DNA of 7,589 bases from Salinimicrobium sp964572365 (GCA_964572365.1 CAZNFK010000105.1:1-7589), one strand, 5' to 3'. Counted from the stretch's first letter, positions 1 to 6,208 are shown. Numbers and translations are program-made. The notes: generated by a model from the letters alone, not told the origin.

Positions 1-38
1 ATTCTTTTGTAAATGAGTATCTTGGGAAAGAGGAATAA
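1..38 (+). CDS. C-terminal tail of an unidentified upstream gene (partial)
   Basis: Reading from base 3, an open frame gives a short tail ending FVNEYLGKEE before a TAA at 36-38, ten bases ahead of the next start codon. The other two forward frames stop at 10-12 and 14-16, so this is the only frame that could carry a plausible protein end. Eleven codons are too few to name a family. Flavobacterial TonB-like genes of the next type often follow exbB/exbD-like genes, but nothing visible here tests that. The short gap suggests the upstream gene is cotranscribed with the downstream cluster. Confidence 0.35.
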   Translation, partial: SFVNEYLGKEE

Positions 39-48
39 ACCATGAAAA

Positions 49-774
49 ATGGATTTTTTTGAGGAACATAAGGCGCTGATCATTACTGTCTTGCTTTTTG
101 CCGTTCTGTTTTTGGCGATGTACAACATCAATCTTTCAAAATCGAACCAAAAAGTAAGGGAGACACTTATTGAACTCAATGACCTTAGGCCCGAAGAACC
201 ACGGGAACAGGAACAGCCTGAACCGGAGCAACAACCCGAAACGCCCGAGGTGAAAAGGCCAAACCTGGAAACCCACCAGGCTTTTAATCAGAACCAGGAG
301 GAGAGCCGCAAGAACTTTGAATCGCGCTTAGACGAGATCTTTCAGAAGAATTCTGCCAGCCAGGAGGCTTCAGAAGAGGAAAGCACAAACCCTTCCAAAG
401 GAGATCTTAACCTGGAACCCAATCGACGTCAAAAGAAGCAAAAGGCTTCAGAAGGAAATAATACTTCCGAAGAGCTTTCCACTCAAAAAGGTACCATGAG
501 AAACAGTTCTATCTCGTTCTCCCTCGTTGGCCGCTCTGCGATTGACATTCCAAACCCCATTTACACATGTGATACCCCGGGAAGGGTGGTCATCAACATT
601 ACGGTAAATGCGAATGGAGAAGTCATTGAAACTTCGGTGAATAAAAGAAGCTCCACCACCAGTAATGAATGTCTCACAGAAATGGCGCAGGAATACGCTC
701 GTGGGGCGAGATTTTCTAAACTCCCGGGCCGAACTTCTCAACCGGGAACCATCACTTATAATTTTCAGGACTAA
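49..774 (+). CDS. TonB-like energy transducer, single-pass inner-membrane protein
   Basis: The 241-residue protein has a short N-terminus and one hydrophobic helix at about residues 9-26. A long Pro/Glu/Gln-rich, highly charged linker follows (about 48-150), then a compact C-terminal domain (about 155-241). In that domain GRVVINITVNANGEV at 178-192 and the EYARGARF segment follow the usual TonB C-terminal pattern of a strand, a turn with G, and an Ala-rich helix ending in RF. The architecture is that of proteins that span the periplasm and pass proton-motive energy from an ExbB/ExbD-like motor to outer-membrane receptors; that role is inferred. C174 and C208 are the only cysteines and could form a periplasmic disulfide. 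The first residues are set by ATG 49: the same frame is closed by stops at 10-12 and 43-45, and the ATG at 42 is in another frame and stops at 60-62. Its stop overlaps the start of tag. It could be a dedicated variant rather than the main TonB. Confidence 0.8.
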   Translation: MDFFEEHKALIITVLLFAVLFLAMYNINLSKSNQKVRETLIELNDLRPEEPREQEQPEPEQQPETPEVKRPNLETHQAFNQNQEESRKNFESRLDEIFQKNSASQEASEEESTNPSKGDLNLEPNRRQKKQKASEGNNTSEELSTQKGTMRNSSISFSLVGRSAIDIPNPIYTCDTPGRVVINITVNANGEVIETSVNKRSSTTSNECLTEMAQEYARGARFSKLPGRTSQPGTITYNFQD

Positions 775-1349
775 TGGAAAAAAAGAAACGTTGCGGCTGG
801 TGCGAAGGTGATGATTTATATGAGGCCTATCATGACGAAGAGTGGGGAGTACCGCTCTACGAAGATGACAGATTATTTGAATTTTTGATCCTGGAAACTT
901 TTCAGGCAGGATTGAGCTGGATCACTATTCTTCGGAAAAGGGAAAATTTCAGAAAAGCTTTTGACAATTTTGATTTCAAAAAAATTGCGAATTATTCCGA
1001 AGAAAAGATAGCAGAGCTGATGCAGGACGGCGGGATCATCAGGAATAAACTGAAGATCAACGCCAGTGTGGCCAATGCGCGTGCTTACATGGAAGTGCAA
1101 CAGGAATTCGGTTCATTTTCAAAATATATCTGGAGTTTCGTCGACCACAGTCCTATTCAGTCAGGCCTTTCTTCCTATAAAGAGGCTCCCGCTCAAACCG
1201 AACTGAGCCAGAAAATAAGCAAAGACCTCAAAAGAAGAGGTTTTAAGTTCGTGGGACCCACAGTGGTGTATGCTCATATGCAGGCGACCGGGATGGTTAA
1301 CGATCATGAGGTAAGCTGTTTCCGCCATAAAGAGGTAAAAGGAAAATAA
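774..1349 (+). CDS. tag: DNA-3-methyladenine glycosylase I
   Basis: A 191-residue member of the Tag family, full length (the E. coli enzyme is 187 residues). It removes N3-methyladenine from alkylated DNA as the first step of base-excision repair in the cytoplasm. The N-terminus carries RCGWC and YHDEEWGVP. LETFQAGLSWITILRKREN spans 40-58 and holds the base-pocket residues equivalent to E. coli Glu38 (here E41) and Trp46 (here W49). RRGFKFVGPT and VNDHEVSC occur near the end. The structural zinc ligands of the family are all present: C7, H20, H178 and C182. The start ATG shares its A with the TAA of the TonB-like gene (TAATG), which suggests translational coupling, and the barrel gene begins 7 bases after its stop. 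Finding tag inside an envelope-gene cluster probably reflects operon packing rather than shared function. No Ada-type operator is recognisable. Confidence 0.97.
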   Translation: MEKKKRCGWCEGDDLYEAYHDEEWGVPLYEDDRLFEFLILETFQAGLSWITILRKRENFRKAFDNFDFKKIANYSEEKIAELMQDGGIIRNKLKINASVANARAYMEVQQEFGSFSKYIWSFVDHSPIQSGLSSYKEAPAQTELSQKISKDLKRRGFKFVGPTVVYAHMQATGMVNDHEVSCFRHKEVKGK

Positions 1350-1356
1350 TACCTGC

Positions 1357-2040
1357 ATGAAAAAAGCTTTTTTAAAACTCCTCTTTTCTCTCCTCCTGTT
1401 CATTTCCGCAGTATATAATGCCTATTCCCAGGACACCCATTCCTTACTGCTGGAACCGGAATTTAGTGTGGTTCTTCAAAATGAAACTCCCTGGTCATAT
1501 TCCTTTGGATTCGCTCAGAGAGGAATTCTCGTGGAGGTATACGAAGAAGAAAAGCTGTCAAATTATTACACAGAACATATCGAATTGAACCATGCTACGG
1601 GGTATTCTTTTAATTCGAGGTTAAACGTGGCGCTGAGAGTGCGATATCGTTTCAAGGAAGTCTTTGATAACAGCCGGTATGATGAGTTAAGGTTCATTGA
1701 GGAAATGGAGTATCAGCATGTAAACTGGGGTTTTCAACCCGAACACCGACTAAGAATTGAACAACGAATCGAAAATTCTTTAACCCATAGGTTTCGATAC
1801 CAACTGGGAATTTCCCAGCCCATCACAAAAGAATTTGCTGCTACTCTTGCTACAGAAGCGTTGTATTCTATAGCCAAAAACCTGAAGCCAACCCCCGAGC
1901 AGCGTTTTGAAATAGGCATTGAAAATAACTCTTTTGAAAATCTTCAACTTGGGTTGAGCCTGGAATACCGGCTTGACAACTACATTAGGGAGCCGGAAAG
2001 GGAATACTACATCCTCACCGGCGCTACCCTTAATTTATAA
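1357..2040 (+). CDS. DUF2490-like outer-membrane beta-barrel protein
   Basis: A 227-residue exported protein. Residues 1-24 form a typical signal peptide (Lys-rich start, Leu/Phe core, AYS before Q25), so signal peptidase I cleavage before Q25 is likely. The mature part is rich in alternating aromatic and polar residues with amphipathic strands separated by short turns, such as RLRIEQRIEN at 131-140 and LGLSLEYRLD at 198-207. It ends in a strand, ATLNL, as expected for a small outer-membrane barrel. The HRLRIEQR and RFRYQLG pattern resembles the DUF2490 family of Bacteroidota, which has no established function. It is the last gene of the plus-strand cluster and converges on aat with a 10-base gap. 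I see no hairpin terminator in that gap, so transcripts from both sides may run into each other. Confidence 0.75.
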   Translation: MKKAFLKLLFSLLLFISAVYNAYSQDTHSLLLEPEFSVVLQNETPWSYSFGFAQRGILVEVYEEEKLSNYYTEHIELNHATGYSFNSRLNVALRVRYRFKEVFDNSRYDELRFIEEMEYQHVNWGFQPEHRLRIEQRIENSLTHRFRYQLGISQPITKEFAATLATEALYSIAKNLKPTPEQRFEIGIENNSFENLQLGLSLEYRLDNYIREPEREYYILTGATLNL

Positions 2041-2050
2041 TTCCACGTTT

Positions 2051-2731
2051 TTACTTCAGGTGTTCCAGGAATTCACTTCTGGGAATTTCCCGCGCTCCCA
2101 GGCTGGCAAGATGCTCTGTATAGATCTGACAATCTATGAGCTTCACTCCCTCTTCCTGGAGTTTTTGAACAAGTTTGATGAAACCGTACTTTGAAGCATT
2201 GCTTTTTTTGGCAAACATGCTTTCGCCGCAGAAGATCTTTTTATCCTTCAGGTAGATCCCGTAGAGTCCTCCTACCAGTTCTTGATCCTGCCAAACTTCT
2301 ACAGAATGTGCCACTCCTAAGCGGTGGAGTTCAAAATAGGCTTCCTGCAATTGGGGCGTGATCCAGGTCCCTTGCTGTCCATCTCGCGGTGCTGTAGCGC
2401 AATTTTGAATAACTTTTTTAAACTCTTTATTATAACTGACCTCAAAAATGCCTTTTTTGAGGACCTGTTTCATGCTCTTGGAGATCTTCAACTCTTCCGG
2501 AAAAAGGACCATCCTGGGATCGGGACTCCACCATAGGATGGGCTGGCTGCTGTCATACCACGGAAAAATACCATGCCTGTAAGCGGAAATCAATCTGTCT
2601 GAAGAAAGATTTCCCCCAAAGGCCAATAGCCCTACCGAATTGGCAGTTTCGACAGGCGGAAATTCATCTTTAGGTCCTAAAAATTTCACCGGGGCAGATT
2701 TTTTCTGAAAAATAAACAAATAGGCGGACAT
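2051..2731 (-). CDS. aat: leucyl/phenylalanyl-tRNA-protein transferase
   Basis: Aat moves Leu or Phe from charged tRNA onto proteins with N-terminal Arg or Lys, creating N-degrons for ClpS-assisted proteolysis in the cytoplasm. Family motifs appear in order (numbering from ATG 2731): FPPVE, GLLAFGGNLS (34-43), YRHGIFPWY, ILWWSPDPRMVL (65-76), GTWIT (121-125), HSVEVW (142-147), GGLYG (154-158), CGESMF (168-173), LIDCQ (198-202) and HLASLGAREIPR (207-218). The protein appears complete. The start is uncertain: the ATG at 2731 lies two bases past the U-run of a strong terminator, and residues 1-14 are not family-like. A GTG at 2689 would begin KFLGPKDEFPPVE, closer to the usual Aat N-terminus, and would give 212 residues. 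The function call is firm; the start is not. It converges with the barrel gene. Confidence 0.95.
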   Translation of the reverse strand: MSAYLFIFQKKSAPVKFLGPKDEFPPVETANSVGLLAFGGNLSSDRLISAYRHGIFPWYDSSQPILWWSPDPRMVLFPEELKISKSMKQVLKKGIFEVSYNKEFKKVIQNCATAPRDGQQGTWITPQLQEAYFELHRLGVAHSVEVWQDQELVGGLYGIYLKDKKIFCGESMFAKKSNASKYGFIKLVQKLQEEGVKLIDCQIYTEHLASLGAREIPRSEFLEHLK

Positions 2732-2732
2732 T

Positions 2733-2765
2733 AAAAAAGCCCGAAACTTTAAGTTCCGGGCTTTT
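2733..2765 (-). terminator. intrinsic terminator after the DUF3127 gene
   Basis: Read on the minus strand, AAAAGCCCGGAACTT (2765-2751) pairs with AAGTTTCGGGCTTTT (2749-2735). The pairing is continuous apart from one G-U wobble, and a run of six U ends at 2733. It lies about 20 bases beyond the DUF3127 stop codon and closes the flavoprotein-DUF3127 operon. The same bases on the plus strand contain an A-C mismatch, so the minus orientation is favoured. The apparent aat ATG follows after only two bases. Confidence 0.88.
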
Positions 2766-2785
2766 AGCTTTTCTTTTATCCCTGT

Positions 2786-3157
2786 CTAGAAAGGAAGATC
2801 ATCGTAATCTTCATCATTCAGGTCGTTGGCGGGCTCAAATTGATCTGCGGGAGGCACCGGGGCACCACCCTGACTTTGAGCAGCCAGGTTCTCAATTCTC
2901 CAACCCTGTATAGAGTTGAAATATTTGGTTTCTCCCTGCGGGTTCACCCATTCCCTACCGCGAAGGTTCACACCAATCTTCACTGGTTGCCCAACTCCGA
3001 AGTTATTCAACAAGTCACACTTGTCCTGCACGAATTCTATAAGAATGTGTTGAGGATATTGCTCCTCTGTGGTGACAACCACTTCTCTTTTTCTAAAACC
3101 ATTGTTCCCAAAAGTTTTAGTTTCCCCAATCATTTTGATCTTTCCTTGTACTTCCAT
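2786..3157 (-). CDS. DUF3127 family protein, predicted single-strand-nucleic-acid-binding OB-fold with SSB-like acidic tip
   Basis: A 123-residue protein that I recognise as the Bacteroidota DUF3127 family by MEVQGKIKMIGETKTFG at the start, FRKREVVVTTEEQYPQ (21-36), LIEFVQDKCDLLNNF (39-53), VNLRGREWVNPQGETKYF (63-80) and SIQGWRIE. Residues 1-90 look like a small five-strand OB-fold. A flexible Gln/Gly/Pro-rich linker (92-110) follows, then an acidic tail ending DEDYDDLPF. That ending closely resembles the DDDIPF tip by which bacterial SSB recruits repair and replication proteins. The linker-plus-tip layout therefore suggests an SSB-like role; binding to DNA is inferred and the family has no settled function. 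The gene starts one base after the stop of the flavoprotein gene, so the two are almost certainly cotranscribed, and a terminator follows. Confidence 0.88.
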   Translation of the reverse strand: MEVQGKIKMIGETKTFGNNGFRKREVVVTTEEQYPQHILIEFVQDKCDLLNNFGVGQPVKIGVNLRGREWVNPQGETKYFNSIQGWRIENLAAQSQGGAPVPPADQFEPANDLNDEDYDDLPF

Positions 3158-3158
3158 A

Positions 3159-4037
3159 TCAAATCTTTTTTGCTAATAGTATTTTCCAGGCCGCTGCCGG
3201 TTCATTGTTTTCTAAATATTCTTTTGCCCGCGCATGGATCTTTTCATCTTCACTGCTTCTTACCAGTTCTCCCAGTTCCGAGTCACTTTCGATCAATTCC
3301 CGGATCTCTTTTGCCGAAGGCAATTGCTCAACATTTCCAAGTTTCCCAAGGTCGTTCCCGGTAAGGACTTTACTGTTGCGTATTTCTTCGGAAATGGCAT
3401 CTACTCCAATCCCCAGCGTCTGAAGCGGTTTTGGCACCTCGAACATTCCGGAGATCGCACGCGTATACCAGTTTCCACCCATACGAGCCACCAGGTCAAT
3501 TTTGTGCTGGTCAATATAACCTTTTTCATCCAAAATTTCTTCCTGAACATGCATTTTTAGCACCTCACAGATCACCAGGTTTCCGGCACCTCCCTGGTCG
3601 CCCAGTTCCACGATCTCATTGATCTTACATTCGAACTGCACGGGTGATTCGGCCACCCTGAAAGGTTTTACCACTTCTGAAGGCAACATACTAAAGCCTG
3701 CCTTTTCAAATTCATTCACCCCTTCTTCATACTCGGTGCTGGAAAGTGACACCTGGTGTACCATTTCATAATTCACCACGTTAATCACTACTTCCATCGT
3801 AGCCTTTGCGTTATTATAGGTGTGTTTGACCGTATTGTCCCTGCCTCTTCTCGCGGGCGAAAAAATGAGAATGGGAGGATTTGCGCTAAACACATTGAAA
3901 AAGCTAAAAGGAGATAAATTCGGTCTCCCCTGGGCATCTACGGTGCTGGCAAAGGCTATCGGCCGGGGACCAACAGCTCCAAGCAAATATTGATGCAATT
4001 TGGGAGTGGGAATTTCTTTTGGATCTATGCTGAGCAT
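3159..4037 (-). CDS. flavin reductase-like FMN-binding protein with C-terminal helical extension
   Basis: The protein is 292 residues from ATG 4037. Residues 1 to about 205 form a flavin-reductase-like split barrel of the DIM6/NTAB type. GAVGPRPIAFASTVD near residues 21-35 is the flavin-contacting segment of this family, followed by NLSPFSFFNVFSANPPIL and RRGRDNTVKHTYNNAKA. Members bind FMN and act in NAD(P)H-dependent flavin or substrate reduction; the substrate here is unknown. About 85 charged, helical residues at the C-terminus (ending AAAWKILLAKKI) are not part of the minimal fold. The frame stays open to 4118, but I reject those 27 extra codons because a TACCTTTG promoter element (4061-4054) lies inside them and MLSIDPKEIPTPK is a normal family start. 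The DUF3127 gene follows after one base, and the divergent neighbour is a histidine kinase. Confidence 0.9.
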   Translation of the reverse strand: MLSIDPKEIPTPKLHQYLLGAVGPRPIAFASTVDAQGRPNLSPFSFFNVFSANPPILIFSPARRGRDNTVKHTYNNAKATMEVVINVVNYEMVHQVSLSSTEYEEGVNEFEKAGFSMLPSEVVKPFRVAESPVQFECKINEIVELGDQGGAGNLVICEVLKMHVQEEILDEKGYIDQHKIDLVARMGGNWYTRAISGMFEVPKPLQTLGIGVDAISEEIRNSKVLTGNDLGKLGNVEQLPSAKEIRELIESDSELGELVRSSEDEKIHARAKEYLENNEPAAAWKILLAKKI

Positions 4038-4053
4038 GGTTAGAAAATTTTGA

Positions 4054-4084
4054 CAAAGGTAAGTAAAGCTACCAAGGAATGAAA
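4054..4084 (-). promoter_or_regulatory. promoter of the flavoprotein-DUF3127 operon
   Basis: The minus strand carries TACCTTTG at 4061-4054, an exact match to the Bacteroidota -7 element TAnnTTTG. TTTC lies at 4084-4081, 19 bases upstream, a one-mismatch version of the -33 TTTG/TTG box. The predicted transcript starts near 4050, leaving an A/U-rich leader of roughly 12 bases before ATG 4037 with no Shine-Dalgarno sequence. The position supports the shorter start for the flavoprotein. Confidence 0.7.
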
Positions 4085-4119
4085 AACAGCCCTCTACAAT
4101 ATTATTTCCTGAAAACACT

Positions 4120-4127
4120 TATATTTA
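4120..4127 (+). promoter_or_regulatory. weak candidate -7 element for the histidine kinase
   Basis: TATATTTA lies 23 bases ahead of ATG 4151 and differs from TAnnTTTG only in the last base. I cannot find a TTG/TTTG box at the expected 19-20 base distance, so this is a suggestion only. The site would lie about 60 bases from the divergent flavoprotein promoter. Confidence 0.25.
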
Positions 4128-4150
4128 AACGCACTAAAAGCACTGCCTAC

Positions 4151-5311
4151 ATGAGGTTTTCAGACAAACGAAACTTTCGCCGCGGGTTCATCATCCTCAC
4201 TTCTCTTGTAATCATCATCCTCATAGTTTGGAATGCAGTTGCTTTCTTTCAACGCATAAAAGAAGAAGAAAGGCGAAAAATGAATATCTGGGCTTCGGCA
4301 CAGGTTTATCTCGACCAGGTAGATACCGATACCGGCCTGGATCTTTACCTCGCAATCATCAACAGTAATTCGAGCATTCCTACCATTTTGGTTGATGAGA
4401 ATGGTGCGATCGTAGACGCGATGAATATCGAGGAGGAAATTCGTGATGATGAGGAGAAGCTTCAGGATTTTCTAAAGGATATCAAGTCTGAAAATGAACC
4501 TATTGAAATGGATCTCGGGGAAGGCAGGGTAAACCAGGTTTACTATGGTAATTCCCCGATGCTCAATAAGCTGAAGTATTATCCGCTGGCCCTAATGATC
4601 ATTATCATCTTGTTCATCGCGGTGATCTATTTTTTCTACAGAACTACAAAAACCAGCGAACAGAACAAACTTTGGGCGGGAATGGCGAAAGAGACGGCTC
4701 ATCAAATAGGAACCCCGCTTTCTTCCCTTATTGGCTGGACAGAGATCCTGAAAGAAGAAAAAGTAAATCCGGTTTATATAGCGGAGATCGAAAAAGACGT
4801 TGACCGTTTAAAGACCATTACCGAGCGCTTTTCAAAAGTAGGCTCGGCACCCACCCTTCAGCCGGTGGATATTGTTGAAAAAACCCGGGATTCATTTGAT
4901 TATCTAAAGGCCCGAAGTTCAAAACTCATCAACTTCAAACTCAACCTTCCGGAGGAAAAGATCCTGGTAAGCCTTAACGAACAGTTGTACAGCTGGACCA
5001 TAGAGAACCTGGTGAAAAATGCCATTGATGCCATGAAAGGAAAGGGGGAACTGGAGATAAGCCTTTCCCAAAACACCAAAAATGTGCACATCCTGGTAAG
5101 GGACACCGGAAAAGGCCTTTCAAAAAGCAAGTATAAACAGATCTTTGAACCCGGCTACACCACAAAAAAGCGCGGCTGGGGGCTTGGTTTATCCCTTGCC
5201 AAAAGGATTATTGAAAAATACCACCAGGGCCGCATCAGGGTATTACGAAGTGAGATCAATAAAGGAACCACCATTGAGATCGTGCTGCACAAGATCAAAA
5301 ACGCTGCATAG
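4151..5311 (+). CDS. membrane sensor histidine kinase, no adjacent response regulator
   Basis: The protein is 386 residues from ATG 4151 (MRFSDKRNFRRGF). The frame opens earlier at 4079, but the extra 24 codons are not kinase-like and overlap the divergent promoter region. TM1 lies at about 13-33 and TM2 at about 144-163. They enclose a periplasmic sensor region of roughly 110 residues with an acidic centre and no domain I can name. The cytoplasmic part has a HisKA dimerisation helix with the phosphoacceptor in KETAHQIGTPLSS (H184). An HATPase domain follows with N-box ENLVKNAIDAM (286-296), G1 box DTGKG (318-322), F-box FEPGYTTK (332-339) and G2 box GWGLGLSLA (342-350). All catalytic elements are intact, so it should autophosphorylate. 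No HAMP domain is evident between TM2 and the H-box. No response regulator is encoded within the window, so partner and signal are unknown. Its 3' end overlaps the convergent thioesterase gene by 17 bases. Confidence 0.92.
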   Translation: MRFSDKRNFRRGFIILTSLVIIILIVWNAVAFFQRIKEEERRKMNIWASAQVYLDQVDTDTGLDLYLAIINSNSSIPTILVDENGAIVDAMNIEEEIRDDEEKLQDFLKDIKSENEPIEMDLGEGRVNQVYYGNSPMLNKLKYYPLALMIIIILFIAVIYFFYRTTKTSEQNKLWAGMAKETAHQIGTPLSSLIGWTEILKEEKVNPVYIAEIEKDVDRLKTITERFSKVGSAPTLQPVDIVEKTRDSFDYLKARSSKLINFKLNLPEEKILVSLNEQLYSWTIENLVKNAIDAMKGKGELEISLSQNTKNVHILVRDTGKGLSKSKYKQIFEPGYTTKKRGWGLGLSLAKRIIEKYHQGRIRVLRSEINKGTTIEIVLHKIKNAA

Positions 5312-5705
5312 ACTTCCTTAGCTCCGGCGGAATAGGAAGTGACTCATCTTTGCTGAAGTCAAAGAAAACTGCGATATCCCTGCCTTCTGCACAAATTTCA
5401 CCTTCCTCATTCAGGATAAGTTGATCCAGGCCAAAACTGCTGTTCTTGATATAGGCAAGCTTGGTTTTCACAACAGCCTTCCCCGGATAAAAAAGGGACT
5501 TTTTGAAGTCACAATGGGTGGATACGAGAATAGCTCCTTTGTTGGTTTCAGAAAAAAGTGCTGCCAACCCGGTGGCTTCCCAAAAATTCACCCGGCCCGA
5601 TTGAAGGAAACGAATAAAAGTGAGGTTATTGACATGCCTGTACATATCAAGATCACTAAAGTCAATTCGCAACTCCAGCGAAAGCTTGTAATCGTCTAAA
5701 TTCAT
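5295..5705 (-). CDS. acyl-CoA thioesterase, hotdog fold (4HBT/YbgC-like)
   Basis: A 136-residue single hotdog domain, the normal length for the 4HBT family, which hydrolyses acyl-CoA or related thioesters in the cytoplasm. The signature near the N-terminus, DFSDLDMYRHVNN at 15-27, contains the Asp (D18/D20) and HVNN motif that marks the active-site loop and the start of the central hotdog helix (FIRFLQSGRVNFWE). Later segments HCDFKKSLFYPG and AEGRDIAVFFDF are the usual core strands. Chain-length preference cannot be read from sequence. Its ATG overlaps the stop of the HIT gene (ATGA, 5702-5705), so the two are translationally coupled. Its 3' end runs 17 bases into the convergent kinase gene. 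No clear terminator follows. Confidence 0.9.
   Translation of the reverse strand: MNLDDYKLSLELRIDFSDLDMYRHVNNLTFIRFLQSGRVNFWEATGLAALFSETNKGAILVSTHCDFKKSLFYPGKAVVKTKLAYIKNSSFGLDQLILNEEGEICAEGRDIAVFFDFSKDESLPIPPELRKSMQRF
5312..5340. other. inverted repeat just past the kinase stop codon
   Basis: ACTTCCT (5312-5318) and AGGAAGT (5334-5340) are perfect 7-base arms. The intervening 15 bases contain a second small pairing, TCCG/CGGA. It begins one base after the kinase TAG and lies inside the 3' end of the convergent thioesterase. There is no U-run on either strand, so it is not a classical intrinsic terminator. It could protect the kinase mRNA 3' end, or be chance, since these bases also encode the thioesterase segment around LPIPPELRKS. 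Confidence 0.4.
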
Positions 5706-6094
5706 TCAATTGCTGCTTTGATATCGGCGGCCACCTTTTTGAATTCTTCTTCGGAAAGCTCCTGTTTCTGTGCGAAATTCATGTCCCCCATAGAATTAAG
5801 AGGGATAAGATGCACATGCACATGAGGCACCTCCAGGCCTACCACTGCCATCCCAACCCTTCTACAGGAAACAGCTTTTTCGATACCTTTTGCCACTTTA
5901 CGGGAAAAAGCCATTAACTCCAAATAAGTTTCCTCATCCAGGTCAAAGACCTTGTTCACTTCCTCTTTTGGAATACATAGCGTATGTCCTTTAGCATTGG
6001 GTCTTATGTCGAGAAAAGCCAGAAATTTGTCATTTTCGGCTACTTTATATGCGGGAATCTCCCCGTTGATGATCTTTGTAAATATTGTTGGCAT
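5702..6094 (-). CDS. HIT family hydrolase (histidine triad, HINT/Fhit-like)
   Basis: A 130-residue HIT-superfamily protein of normal length. These enzymes are nucleotide hydrolases or transferases acting on substrates such as purine phosphoramidates or dinucleoside polyphosphates. The start MPTIFTKIINGEIPAYKV is the common HIT opening (FTKIINGEIP). DIRPNAKGHTLCIPKEEV (29-46) is the nucleotide-binding segment, and PHVHVHLIP at 90-98 is the histidine triad, with H93 the expected nucleophile and H91/H95 its partners. The triad is intact, so activity is expected; the physiological substrate is unknown. It lies 114 bases downstream of greA but is separated from it by a strong terminator. It has its own candidate promoter and overlaps the thioesterase gene by four bases, forming a two-gene operon. 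Confidence 0.95.
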   Translation of the reverse strand: MPTIFTKIINGEIPAYKVAENDKFLAFLDIRPNAKGHTLCIPKEEVNKVFDLDEETYLELMAFSRKVAKGIEKAVSCRRVGMAVVGLEVPHVHVHLIPLNSMGDMNFAQKQELSEEEFKKVAADIKAAIE

Positions 6095-6114
6095 GGTTTC
6101 TAGTTTTAATTAAT

Positions 6115-6145
6115 ACAAGTTAGGATTTTAAGCGATAAGCTCAAA
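6115..6145 (-). promoter_or_regulatory. candidate promoter of the HIT-thioesterase operon
   Basis: On the minus strand, TTTG at 6145-6142 is followed after exactly 19 bases by TAACTTGT at 6122-6115. This is a full -33 box with correct spacing and an imperfect -7 box (TAnnTT conserved, last two bases swapped relative to TTTG). Transcription would begin near 6110, giving an A-rich leader of about 15 bases before ATG 6094. The greA terminator immediately upstream makes an independent promoter necessary unless read-through is high. Confidence 0.5.
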
Positions 6146-6156
6146 TCCTTGTAAAA

Positions 6157-6184
6157 CAAAAAATCCTTTCCAACGGGAAAGGAT
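6157..6184 (-). terminator. intrinsic terminator of greA
   Basis: On the minus strand, ATCCTTTCC (6184-6176), loop CGTT, and GGAAAGGAT (6171-6163) form a perfect 9-base-pair stem that runs into six U (6163-6158). It begins 24 bases after the greA stop codon. This separates greA from the HIT gene at the transcript level. Confidence 0.92.
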
Positions 6185-6208
6185 CTTCAATGCTATATAA
6201 GTGGTTAC

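Noticed and set aside
448..741. Minus-strand open frame within the TonB-like gene
   Set aside because: It is a shadow of the conserved C-terminal domain on the plus strand, with no promoter or family resemblance.
2840..3622. Several plus-strand open frames opposite the DUF3127 and flavoprotein genes
   Set aside because: Their products have no recognisable domain and are explained by reading the complement of well-supported coding sequence.
6115..6152. Long imperfect inverted repeat between greA and the HIT gene (ACAA...TTGT, GGATTT...AAATCC, AGC...GCT)
   Set aside because: The pairing needs a four-base bulge and has no U-run, and it overlaps the candidate HIT promoter, whose boxes account for part of the sequence. 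It could be an operator, but nothing distinguishes it from chance in A/T-rich DNA.
6095..6208. Possible small gene or RNA in the gap between greA and the HIT gene
   Set aside because: The gap is fully accounted for by the greA terminator, a candidate promoter and the short HIT leader; no start codon with a sensible open frame is present.
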